From the NCBI GenBank assembly GCA_045110515.1, contig JBGCGD010000013.1, positions 35,618-99,617 on the forward strand: a stretch of DNA of 64,000 nucleotides, given 5' to 3'. The notes under the pieces are model-generated. The model searched no databases and had not been told where the DNA came from. It was given only the letters and a program-made list of their open reading frames with translations. Of this stretch, positions 26,494-35,106 are shown piece after piece; within the stretch, counting starts at the first letter, position 1, and every line of letters starts with the position of its first letter. A program made the position numbers and the translations under genes. The DNA comes from Granulosicoccus sp045110515. GTDB lineage: Bacteria; Pseudomonadota; Gammaproteobacteria; Granulosicoccales; Granulosicoccaceae.

Positions 26494-29154
26494 ATGACAA
26501 ATTCCAAACCAGTAATCAGCGCAGAGCAAAAGCGACTCAATGCTCATGCGAAACAGAGCGCGAACTGGAAACACTGGGGGCCCTACCTTGCAGAAAGAGC
26601 CTGGGGCACCGTGCGGGAAGATTACAGCACTGATGGCAACGCGTGGGGGTACTTTCCTCACGATCAAGCGAGAAGTCGCACTTATCGATGGAATGAAGAC
26701 GGACTGGCAGGGTTTTGCGATAGAAACCAATACCTGTGTTTCGGGCTGGCACTATGGAACGGAAAGGACCCGTTCCTGAAGGAACGCCTGTTCGGTTTGT
26801 CAGGCCCGGAAGGCAACCACGGAGAAGATGTAAAAGAGTTGTACTGGTATCTAGACAGCACGCCGACGCACAGCTATGCCCGTATGCGCTATAGATACCC
26901 GCATAAAGCTTTTCCGTATGAAACCCTGGTACACGAGAACGCCAACAGAGGTCGTAAGGAGCGCGAATTCGAAATCAGTGACACAGGCATCTTTGAGGAC
27001 AATCGTTTTTTCGACGTCACGATAACGTACGCCAAAGCCCATGAAGACGATTTACTCATCAGTGTTGAAGTACACAATCGCTCTAATAAAAGGGCAAGCA
27101 TATCTGTCGTCCCTCAACTTTGGTTCCGAAACACATGGAGCTGGGGCTATGAGTCAGGCCCTCAGGGAGATGTATCGGAGCGTCCGCAGATAAGCTGCAC
27201 AAATCGCAACATTTTCGATATCAAACACGAGCACCTCGGCGATTACCAGATGTACTGGCAAGGTACGCCTGAGGTGATGCTGACTGAAAACGAATCCAAC
27301 AAAGAACGATTGTTTGGAACCAGCAATGCGAGCGCATGGGTTAAAGATGCTTTCCACCGATATATAGTCAATGGTGAAAAATCCGCGGTTAATCCTGCCA
27401 AGACTGGAACAAAAGCCGGATTACATTTCTCGTTAAAACTAAAAGGACTGGAATCCAAGACCGTACAAATTCGTCTAAGCAAAGGGCAGAAGCAAAAACC
27501 TTTCGTTGGTTTTAAACCCACTTTGTCAAAACGGCAAGCCGAAGCGGACGCCTTTTATCAGCAACTTCAATTGACAACAACATCTGATACACATCGACAG
27601 GTTCAACGCCAGGCCCTGTCAGGCATGCTGTTTTCAAAACAGTTTTACTACTACAACGTACACCAGTGGCTTGACGGCGATCCTTCACAATCCGTCACAC
27701 GCAATAACTCCCGCAACAAACAATGGCATCATTTGAATAATTTTGATGTTATGTCCATGCCTGACAAATGGGAGTATCCCTGGTATGCGGTTTGGGACAC
27801 AGCTTTTCATTGCCTGCCATTAGCGGCAATAGATGCCGACTACGCAAAGCGTCAGCTGCTACTGATAACCCGCGAATGGTATATGCACCCTAACGGACAA
27901 CTACCCGCCTACGAATGGGCTTATGGAGATGTAAACCCACCTGTACATGCCTGGGCCACATGGAACGTCTATGCCATGGAAAAGAAACAAACGGGCAAAG
28001 GGGATAGCGCGTTCTTAGAGAGTATTTTTCACAAACTACTGCTTAACTTCACTTGGTGGGTAAACCGCAAAGACTCCAACGGACACGATATTTTTGAAGG
28101 CGGATTTCTCGGCTTAGATAACATCAGTATCTTTGATCGATCCGAAGAACCACCAACCGGCGGCACTTTGCATCAGTCAGATGGCACCGCATGGATGGGC
28201 TTCTTTTCCGCATGCATGCTGCATATAGCTCTGGAACTCGCACGGACTAATCCGTCGTATGAAGACATCGCCAGTAAATTTTTCGAACACTACTTACGTA
28301 TTGCCCATGCTATCAATGGTGATCAAACTACAGTGGGCCTGTGGGATGAAACCGATGGCTTTTTCTATGACCGTTTAGATTTGCCCGATGGTAGAAGTTC
28401 TCCGATTAAAGTGCGCTCACTCGTGGGTCTTATGCCAATGATTGCGGCAACCACCATTGCCGATGATGTTTATAAAGAGTTTCCGAATTTCGCGCGACGA
28501 ATGCGCTGGCATATGCAACAAACTCCGCAAGTTATCGACAGGATGGCAAGCATCCAAACTCGTGGAAATCAGAATCGGCATTTACTGTCTTTTCTCACAG
28601 AGACACGCCTGCGTAAAGTTTTATCGTACTTGCTGGATGAGAGTGAGTTTCTGTCCGACTATGGCGTTCGTTCTTTGTCAAAGTATCACGGAGAGAACCC
28701 ATACACCTATACTACCGATAGTGGTAAAACCCTAACCATTGGATATGAACCTGGGGAAGGCGAAACTGATATGTTCGGCGGCAATTCTAACTGGCGCGGG
28801 CCCATCTGGTTCCCAATTAACTACCTGCTTATCGAATCCTTGCGCCGCTATCACAGCTTTTACGGCTCAGATTTTACCGTCGAATGTCCAACCGGCTCAG
28901 GCAACCTAAAAACGCTGGAAGAAGTGGCAACCGAGATCTCTTCACGCTTGGTTCATTTATTTGAATTAAACGAAAACGAACAAAGAGCTTGGTGCGGCAA
29001 CAACCCGGATTTATTGTCTAGCAGTAACGAGGGCATGCATCAGTTCTTCGAGTACTTTAATGGAGATACGGGCGAGGGTTTAGGAGCAAGCCATCAGACA
29101 GGTTGGACTGGACTAATAGCCCTCCTGTTACAACCAGACCTTCAGTGTCTGTAG
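26494..29154 (+). CDS. Large glucosidase of the GH63 / MGH1-like family
   Basis: Cytosolic protein of 886 aa, no signal peptide. N-terminal beta-domain, then an (alpha/alpha)6 barrel. Signatures of bacterial GH63-related glucosidases: LAERAWGTVREDYS near the start, FRNTWSWGYE, PDKWEYPWYAVWDTAFHCLPLA, GQLPAYEWAYGDVNPPVHAWA, GGFLGLDNISIFDRSE, GGNSNWRGPIWFPINYLL, and HQTGWTGLIALLL at the end. It likely hydrolyses an alpha-glucoside such as glucosylglycerate or a kojibiose-type oligosaccharide; the exact substrate is unknown. The ATG at 26494 is chosen over a TTG at 26458. Followed after 9 bases by a small HNH protein. Confidence 0.9.
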   Translation: MTNSKPVISAEQKRLNAHAKQSANWKHWGPYLAERAWGTVREDYSTDGNAWGYFPHDQARSRTYRWNEDGLAGFCDRNQYLCFGLALWNGKDPFLKERLFGLSGPEGNHGEDVKELYWYLDSTPTHSYARMRYRYPHKAFPYETLVHENANRGRKEREFEISDTGIFEDNRFFDVTITYAKAHEDDLLISVEVHNRSNKRASISVVPQLWFRNTWSWGYESGPQGDVSERPQISCTNRNIFDIKHEHLGDYQMYWQGTPEVMLTENESNKERLFGTSNASAWVKDAFHRYIVNGEKSAVNPAKTGTKAGLHFSLKLKGLESKTVQIRLSKGQKQKPFVGFKPTLSKRQAEADAFYQQLQLTTTSDTHRQVQRQALSGMLFSKQFYYYNVHQWLDGDPSQSVTRNNSRNKQWHHLNNFDVMSMPDKWEYPWYAVWDTAFHCLPLAAIDADYAKRQLLLITREWYMHPNGQLPAYEWAYGDVNPPVHAWATWNVYAMEKKQTGKGDSAFLESIFHKLLLNFTWWVNRKDSNGHDIFEGGFLGLDNISIFDRSEEPPTGGTLHQSDGTAWMGFFSACMLHIALELARTNPSYEDIASKFFEHYLRIAHAINGDQTTVGLWDETDGFFYDRLDLPDGRSSPIKVRSLVGLMPMIAATTIADDVYKEFPNFARRMRWHMQQTPQVIDRMASIQTRGNQNRHLLSFLTETRLRKVLSYLLDESEFLSDYGVRSLSKYHGENPYTYTTDSGKTLTIGYEPGEGETDMFGGNSNWRGPIWFPINYLLIESLRRYHSFYGSDFTVECPTGSGNLKTLEEVATEISSRLVHLFELNENEQRAWCGNNPDLLSSSNEGMHQFFEYFNGDTGEGLGASHQTGWTGLIALLLQPDLQCL

Positions 29155-29163
29155 CGGCCGACG

Positions 29164-29454
29164 ATGAGTGGACGCTTAAAGTTTGGAAACTGCGTTTTGT
29201 GCAAACGGGAAACCAATCTGACGTTCCACCATCTGATTCCCCGCAAGCTCCATAAACGTCGAAGGTTTGAAAAAACCTATACACGGGACCAACTCAACGA
29301 AGGTATTATGCTGTGCTCACGATGTCACCGTGGTCTGCACAAACTCTATAGCGAGATGGAGCTGGGTACTCGACTCAATACGCTATCAGAGATTGCCAAC
29401 GACGCACAGATAATCAAGCATGTTAATTGGGTAGCGAAACAGAAAATTAAGTAG
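29164..29454 (+). CDS. Small HNH-type zinc protein
   Basis: Protein of 96 aa with CVLC, the FHHLIPRKLHKR segment, and CSRCHRGLH, i.e. the two zinc CxxC pairs around a His-His core of the HNH/Endo VII fold. It is a stand-alone nuclease-like domain with no fused partner. It could be a nuclease or merely a nucleic-acid-binding zinc protein. It starts 9 bases after the glucosidase stop, so it is probably cotranscribed, though the functional link is obscure. Confidence 0.85.
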   Translation: MSGRLKFGNCVLCKRETNLTFHHLIPRKLHKRRRFEKTYTRDQLNEGIMLCSRCHRGLHKLYSEMELGTRLNTLSEIANDAQIIKHVNWVAKQKIK

Positions 29455-29468
29455 TCGCCGACCAGCTC

Positions 29469-31325
29469 TTATGGTGTTTTATTAGTGTCTAAAAACCCAC
29501 CGGATTGACGAGCCCATAGTTGCGCATACAGCCCCTCTCCCACCGACAACTCTGCATGAGTTCCCTGCTGAATAACATTGCCGTTATCCATGACTATAAG
29601 ACGATCCATGGCAGCAATAGTTGAGAGTCGATGGGCAATGGCAATAACGGTTTTGCCTTCCATGAGTGCACTGAGATTTTCCTGAATAGCGGCCTCGACC
29701 TCACTGTCAAGCGCTGAAGTTGCTTCATCCAGTACCAGTATGGGCGCATCTTTTAGGAACATTCTGGCAATAGCCAATCGTTGTCTTTGACCACCCGAGA
29801 GTTTTACACCACGCTCCCCGACCTGCGCCTCATAGCCTTTACGACCGGCACTGTCTTCCAACGATAAAATAAATTCATGAGCGTTTGCGCGTCGTGCCGC
29901 CGAAATAACATCTTCCATGGTGGCGTCTCTACGACCATAGGCAATGTTTTCGTAGACCGTTCTGTGCAACAACGAGGTATCTTGCGTAACGACTCCAATA
30001 TGTTCACGAAGACTCTCCTGCTTAACATCGCGAATATCCGTACCGTCGATAATAATCTGACCCGCTTCGACATCATATAGGCGGAGCATTAGGTTGGTTA
30101 AGGTTGTTTTTCCCGCTCCGGAGCGTCCCACTAAACCTATTTTTTCGCCTCCTTGAATCTTCAGAGACAGCGAATCGATAGCACCGGTATCCCGCCCATA
30201 ATGAAAACGGACATCGTTGAACTCTACAGCGCCGCGTGGAACTTCCAATGGCTTGGCATCTGATTTATCAACGATTTCCTGCTTTGTCGATAACATAGAC
30301 ATGCCATCGTATATGATTCCAACACTTTCAAAGAGACCGGAAAGCTCCCACATAATCCAGTGAGACATGCCTTGCAGCCTGAGCACAAGACCGACACTGA
30401 CAGCCAAGGCTCCGACTCCAGCCAGGCTTTCGTTCCACAACCAGATACCAACGCCTGCAACCGAAAACAACAACATCGCATTGATCAGATCGAGGGTAAC
30501 GTTTAATCCTGTGACCCAACGAAACTGAGGGTAAACAGTACCCAAGAAACGCTTCATACTATTTCGAGCATATTCCGCTTCGTGGCCTGCGTGAGCGAAC
30601 AGCTTCACCGTCATGATGTTGGTGTAACTATCGACCACCCTACCGGTCATTTCCGAACGGGCATCTGCTTGCAGCCGTGAAATTTGCTTTAACCGCGGCA
30701 AGAAAAATTTGAGCATTAGTACGTAGGCGATAAGCCAACCTGCAAATGGCAGAATCATCCAGCCACTAAACGAGGCAACCAACACCATTGCCCCAAAAAA
30801 ATAAACAGTCACATAGACAAGGACATCTAGCACCTTCAGCACAGCATCTCTTATTGCGAGAGATGTCTGCATGAGCTTGGTTGCAACTCGGCCGGCAAAC
30901 TCATCTTGATAGAAGGCATAACTTTGTCCAAGCATCCATCGATGCGCTTTCCATCGAATCGTCATGACAAAATTACCAATGACAACCTGATGCAGCAGCA
31001 AAGAGCCGAAAAATCCTGCGAGCGGCAAAAAAACTAACACAACCAAAGACATCCAAATGAGCTTGGATGTTTCTTCCTGGAGTATCGAACCCGGCTCTCG
31101 GTCTCCCAGCCAGTCAACCAGATTTCCTAGAAAACTAAAAAGACTTATCTCCAACAAGGAGATGATGGCGGAAAACGTCGCCATGAGCAGCAACCACACC
31201 CAGGAATCACGGACGAAGTACCACAAAAACGGCAGCAGCTTAGCAGGTGGTCGCTTAGGGGGTTCTTCTGGGAATGGGGGTATTCGACTCTCAAAGTACT
31301 CGAGAGCCCGTTGCACAATAGCCAT
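29469..31325 (-). CDS. ABC exporter, fused membrane and ATPase domains
   Basis: Half-transporter of 618 aa. Six helices (about residues 45-330) then an ATPase: Walker A GLVGRSGAGKTTL, signature LSGGQRQRLAIARMFL, Walker B ILVLDEATSALDS, and switch His in AIAHRLSTI. The N-terminal PPFPEEPPKRPPAKLLPFLWYF is characteristic of a subgroup of proteobacterial multidrug/lipid exporters (MsbA-like, usually annotated as multidrug ABC transporters). It works as a homodimer; the substrate is unknown. Its gene lies 6 bases downstream of a small membrane protein gene. Confidence 0.93.
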   Translation of the reverse strand: MAIVQRALEYFESRIPPFPEEPPKRPPAKLLPFLWYFVRDSWVWLLLMATFSAIISLLEISLFSFLGNLVDWLGDREPGSILQEETSKLIWMSLVVLVFLPLAGFFGSLLLHQVVIGNFVMTIRWKAHRWMLGQSYAFYQDEFAGRVATKLMQTSLAIRDAVLKVLDVLVYVTVYFFGAMVLVASFSGWMILPFAGWLIAYVLMLKFFLPRLKQISRLQADARSEMTGRVVDSYTNIMTVKLFAHAGHEAEYARNSMKRFLGTVYPQFRWVTGLNVTLDLINAMLLFSVAGVGIWLWNESLAGVGALAVSVGLVLRLQGMSHWIMWELSGLFESVGIIYDGMSMLSTKQEIVDKSDAKPLEVPRGAVEFNDVRFHYGRDTGAIDSLSLKIQGGEKIGLVGRSGAGKTTLTNLMLRLYDVEAGQIIIDGTDIRDVKQESLREHIGVVTQDTSLLHRTVYENIAYGRRDATMEDVISAARRANAHEFILSLEDSAGRKGYEAQVGERGVKLSGGQRQRLAIARMFLKDAPILVLDEATSALDSEVEAAIQENLSALMEGKTVIAIAHRLSTIAAMDRLIVMDNGNVIQQGTHAELSVGEGLYAQLWARQSGGFLDTNKTP

Positions 31326-31331
31326 TTCGAC

Positions 31332-31775
31332 TTACATTTTTTGCAAAAGTACGCTCAGGGCATTGATATTGTCCCAAACATACCAAAGAGTATACAGAAT
31401 ACCGCCCCCAATCACCGTGCTCAAAAAGCCCGTGACAGGAGTGGCCAGCCAGCCGAGCAAGCCTGTGGCGACAATGAACATAAATAATGCAACTGTGGCA
31501 CAAAAGGTTCCTAGGTTTCGGACAATTGAAATATCATTTAGCAGCGCTTGAGGAACGGTTTCGATGCCTGCCAGCTCGATACTCAGACGGACATCTACGT
31601 ACAACGCCACCAAAAACAGTAAGGATGACAATAAAAACAGCAAAAAAACCAATTTCGCTACACTACTGCGTACCCCGTATCGCAGCACATGAGCTGCGAT
31701 GGACAAGGAAAATCCCGACATGAGACCGCTGATGAACGCTACTTGTCCAGTCTGTAATTCGAGTAGTTCGCGCAT
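31332..31775 (-). CDS. Small four-helix membrane protein, unknown function
   Basis: Protein of 147 aa from the ATG at 31775, with four hydrophobic segments: GLMSGFSLSIAAHVL, LVFLLFLLSSLLFLVALYV, LGTFCATVALFMFIVATGLLG, and FLSTVIGGGILYTLWYV. No known family recognised. It is immediately upstream of the ABC exporter (6 bases), suggesting an accessory role. Upstream ATGs to 31844 would overlap the divergent GTPase gene and are less likely. Confidence 0.78.
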   Translation of the reverse strand: MRELLELQTGQVAFISGLMSGFSLSIAAHVLRYGVRSSVAKLVFLLFLLSSLLFLVALYVDVRLSIELAGIETVPQALLNDISIVRNLGTFCATVALFMFIVATGLLGWLATPVTGFLSTVIGGGILYTLWYVWDNINALSVLLQKM

Positions 31776-31832
31776 AAGGGTCCGATTACGTGAGTTGTGT
31801 ACACAATTGACTAATAAAGGAAGCCGCTTTTC

Positions 31833-32942
31833 ATGAAGCTTCAACCCGGATTTCGTCGCTGGCTAAAAGAACTTATTCAACCATCAAGTAGCCCCGCTCT
31901 TGAAAACGCTTTAGAGCAGCATAAAGACACAGTACCTGTGTTGTGGCTGCTGGGAAAGACCGGCGCTGGCAAGTCCTCTATTATTCAACGGTTGACCGGA
32001 GACAGCAAGACCGAAATCGGAAATGGCTTTGCTCCGTGTACGAAAACAGCGCAACTCTACAACCACCCCGCTAGCGCACCGGTTGTGCGGTTTCTTGATA
32101 CTCGCGGACTGGGTGAAGCTAAATACGATGCCACCGAAGATATCGAGCTGGCCAGCCACGCAAGCCATGCATTGATACTGGTAACACGTGTGGATGATAC
32201 TGCGCAATCAGCGGTGCTTGAGGCGCTTGCAGCACAGCAAAAAAAGCTAACCTCAATGGCCATTCTTCATGTGCACACCCATTTACATACTCTTAGCGAA
32301 GAGGAACTCAACCGAGCGATTCAATTTAACTCCGAGGCCGTAGCAAACGCTTTAGGACGTAAACCTGAATCTGTTTTGGTCGACTTTACATCTGCCGAAG
32401 ACGGCTTCGAAGATATAAACATCGGACTCAGCGAGTTGCGACGCGCTATCGTCAGTCTGGTACCCGAGTTAACACGCGTGCTTACCCTTCACGAGGCTGA
32501 CAATCGAGAGACTGAAGTGTTTCTACCATTAAGGCGTGAAATACTTGGCTACGCCAGCGCCACAGCGGCGGTAGATCTCTTCCCAGCCGTCGGCCTATTT
32601 GCGGTCCCAACCGTTCAAGGGAAACTACTGCATACCTTGGCCGGGCGTTACAACATTGAATGGAATCGGCAAGTGGCGCTGGAATTTGTCGCTGCCTTAG
32701 GCAGCGGATTCCTATATCGCTATGCGATCTCACTGGCCGGAAGGCAGTTGGGTAAGTTTATTCCAGTCTACGGCCAATCAGCCGGGGCCGCCGCTGCAGC
32801 GACCTTGAGTTTTGCAAGCACGTACGCGCTAGGGCGAGCCGCTTGTATGTACTTCTATCATCAACAGAACCAGTTGAGCATCAGTACCGAGAGCCTCCAA
32901 GAAGCGTTTAAACAAGCGCTTAAAGATCAGAAAGCCCTATGA
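31833..32942 (+). CDS. Era/YcjX-type GTPase with DUF697 membrane domain
   Basis: Protein of 369 aa. GTPase domain with P-loop GKTGAGKSS (41-49), switch Thr region FAPCTKTA, and G3 DTRG (89-92). The usual N/TKxD G4 motif is not clear; HVHTHLH stands in that position. From about residue 235 a hydrophobic DUF697 domain begins (ATAAVDLFPAVGLFAVP, GKFIPVYGQSAGAAAAA), which inserts in membranes. DUF697 GTPases are poorly understood; E. coli YcjF has the same domain. Translationally coupled to the next GTPase gene (4-base ATGA overlap). Confidence 0.87.
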   Translation: MKLQPGFRRWLKELIQPSSSPALENALEQHKDTVPVLWLLGKTGAGKSSIIQRLTGDSKTEIGNGFAPCTKTAQLYNHPASAPVVRFLDTRGLGEAKYDATEDIELASHASHALILVTRVDDTAQSAVLEALAAQQKKLTSMAILHVHTHLHTLSEEELNRAIQFNSEAVANALGRKPESVLVDFTSAEDGFEDINIGLSELRRAIVSLVPELTRVLTLHEADNRETEVFLPLRREILGYASATAAVDLFPAVGLFAVPTVQGKLLHTLAGRYNIEWNRQVALEFVAALGSGFLYRYAISLAGRQLGKFIPVYGQSAGAAAAATLSFASTYALGRAACMYFYHQQNQLSISTESLQEAFKQALKDQKAL

Positions 32943-34528
32943 AATTAAGCAAGCTTTTCAACCTGACAAACCGCAGTGCAGCTTTGTACGTGGCTCTGGT
33001 GGCGATGTTGCCGATGGCTACGCTTTCAGTATTAGGCCTGATCTACCTGTCGAGCAACGAGTTGCTGTTAGTCGTGGTTCTAGGCTGGTTGGCAGTCACA
33101 AGCGTTGCCTACGTTGTTTTTATCCTGCTGCCCGAAAAACGACGACTCAAGCAAATTGAGAATTTAAACGCTGATGAGGAAAGCTCACTCCCCCTCCCAG
33201 AACTACTCACTCCAAAGAGCGACTGGACGGATCAAGACAAGGCGGTATGGAGCGAGGGATGCGCATTAATTCAAAACATGCTTCAAACCCGGACACCGTG
33301 GGAGGAAATACCAGACCAGTCGCTGCGTTTACTGTCACTGACATCTATGCGGTATTCGGGGGAAACTAAGACATCCAACAATGATGACGCTTCATTGAAG
33401 TATCGGTTTACGTTGCCTGAAGCACTGTTGGTTCTCTCTGTCACTGCACACCGATATCGCAAATTTGTGCTCGCCAACGTGCCCTATGCCGAGCGCGTAA
33501 AGCTGTCATCACTTTTGTCACTGTACGCACATAAAGACAACTTACAATCGGGCTTAACCTGGGCGAATCATGCACGCCGCTTAGTTCGGCTGAGCAATCC
33601 CATTGCGGCAGCAGTGGGAGAAATAAAAGATCAATTCACAGATCGCTTGTTCAAGCATCTGAGCTCCAACGTACAGAATGATCTAAAACGCCTGCTATTA
33701 CAGGAAGTGCTACAGGTTGCCATCGACTTATATAGCGGCAAGCTCAAAGCGTCTGATGAAGAACTCGAGCACTATCGCAGCACAGCCCATAGCGAAGACC
33801 AAAAGCGGCCACCTATCTCTAAAGAACCTTTGCGTGTACTGCTCCTGGGTCAAAACAGTGCAGGAAAATCATCACTTATCAATGCCATGGCAAATTCCTT
33901 GGCTAGTGAAGTAGATACCCTGCCCTCGACCGCTCAAACGCAAAGCCATGCCATCGAGCTCATGCCAGGCACAAAGATGCACTTTATTGATACCGTAGGG
34001 CTTAACAACACAACGGTCGATATCCATGCACTGACAGAACTTGCCTTCGACGCTGATCTCATCGTGTTTGTCGCGCGCGCAACGCAGCCCGCCAGAGCGC
34101 CGGATCAACTGCTCTATGAGCACATAAACAAGGCATTTTTGAAAAAACCTGAGCGACGTACTCCACCCATAATGCTTGTATTGACTCATGTTGATCAACT
34201 CACACCACGCTCGGAATGGCGCCCTCCCTACGATCTAGGCGAGAGCGGTGGTAAATCCCAGCAAATTTCCGAAGCGTTGCATAGTTGCCTTAGCCAGATC
34301 GGCCTGCCAGAGGGCACTGCGGCTATTCCAGTACGGCTGACGCCTGCAGAGGACATCTATAACCTGGATGCCGTGACATCGCAGATTATGTCTTTGCAAG
34401 ACACAGCTACGATGTCACAGTGGAATCGCCGACGGGTTGAACGTGGCGAAGCCAGTATCTCTTGGAACGAGCGGTGGTCACAAATAAAAGGTTTGGGACG
34501 TGTGATCGGAAAAACTAAGATCTTATAG
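32939..34528 (+). CDS. Membrane-anchored GTPase, partner of the preceding GTPase
   Basis: Protein of 529 aa. Two N-terminal helices (AALYVALVAMLPMATLSVLG and LLLVVVLGWLAVTSVAYVVF), an alpha-helical region of about 200 residues, then a GTPase: P-loop GQNSAGKSS (304-312), G3 DTVG, G4 THVD. The arrangement resembles YfjP/YeeP-like or dynamin-like membrane GTPases but no family is certain. ATGA overlap with the first GTPase gene implies equimolar synthesis and probably a heteromeric complex. Downstream lies a convergent gene after 2 bases. Confidence 0.87.
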   Translation: MKLSKLFNLTNRSAALYVALVAMLPMATLSVLGLIYLSSNELLLVVVLGWLAVTSVAYVVFILLPEKRRLKQIENLNADEESSLPLPELLTPKSDWTDQDKAVWSEGCALIQNMLQTRTPWEEIPDQSLRLLSLTSMRYSGETKTSNNDDASLKYRFTLPEALLVLSVTAHRYRKFVLANVPYAERVKLSSLLSLYAHKDNLQSGLTWANHARRLVRLSNPIAAAVGEIKDQFTDRLFKHLSSNVQNDLKRLLLQEVLQVAIDLYSGKLKASDEELEHYRSTAHSEDQKRPPISKEPLRVLLLGQNSAGKSSLINAMANSLASEVDTLPSTAQTQSHAIELMPGTKMHFIDTVGLNNTTVDIHALTELAFDADLIVFVARATQPARAPDQLLYEHINKAFLKKPERRTPPIMLVLTHVDQLTPRSEWRPPYDLGESGGKSQQISEALHSCLSQIGLPEGTAAIPVRLTPAEDIYNLDAVTSQIMSLQDTATMSQWNRRRVERGEASISWNERWSQIKGLGRVIGKTKIL

Positions 34529-34530
34529 TT

Positions 34531-35073
34531 TTATTCGTCTATGGAAACAGCGGGTGGCAAAGCGGACTGCGAGTCGTTGATGTGATTGGTGATATTCGTG
34601 AAAAATATCGTACTCATTACCATGGTTAAGTCCACTAAGTTCTCATCCGTTAATTCTGAACTGCGGGCCTTGGCGAGGAGATTATCAGGGAGTTTTCCTC
34701 TTTGCCTGAACAGAACAGCCGCAATCTCTAAGATACAATCCAAACGCTCATCCCCCGTGGGTTCACCACGACGAATCGATAGTTGAACATCGGGCGTAAG
34801 CCCCGCCTGCTTGCCCTTGAAAGAATGTACCGACAGGCAAAAATCACAACCGGTTTGCTGACTTAGCCATAGTTTAATGGCCTCCACCTCGCTCAAGGCT
34901 AGAGAACCGCTGCGAATGCTCGTCTCCATATGCAAATAAGCATTCAGCGCCGGCTGGCTATTTGCAAATTGCAAATAGATGGGTGCCAGCTTATTGTTCA
35001 TGCGAACGGCAGCCAGAGCTTCTAGCGATTCTTCAGAAAGATCGGACTCGTCAAGAGTTGTCAGTCGGGACAC
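34531..35073 (-). CDS. AhpD-like carboxymuconolactone decarboxylase family protein
   Basis: All-helical protein of 180 aa with the family redox motif in TGCDFCLSVHSFKGKQAGL (CxxCxxxH), as in peroxidase-like AhpD. It probably uses the Cys pair as a peroxidase or disulfide reductase. The start appears to be GTG (35073). No ahpC is close. It converges with the GTPase pair. Confidence 0.86.
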   Translation of the reverse strand: MSRLTTLDESDLSEESLEALAAVRMNNKLAPIYLQFANSQPALNAYLHMETSIRSGSLALSEVEAIKLWLSQQTGCDFCLSVHSFKGKQAGLTPDVQLSIRRGEPTGDERLDCILEIAAVLFRQRGKLPDNLLAKARSSELTDENLVDLTMVMSTIFFTNITNHINDSQSALPPAVSIDE

Positions 35074-35106
35074 GGTATGATCATGCTGTGAGAGTTGGAT
35101 TTAATT

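Noticed and set aside
26467..26730. N-terminal extension of the AlkA-like gene
   Set aside because: It lies opposite the well-supported start of the glucosidase and adds no conserved sequence.
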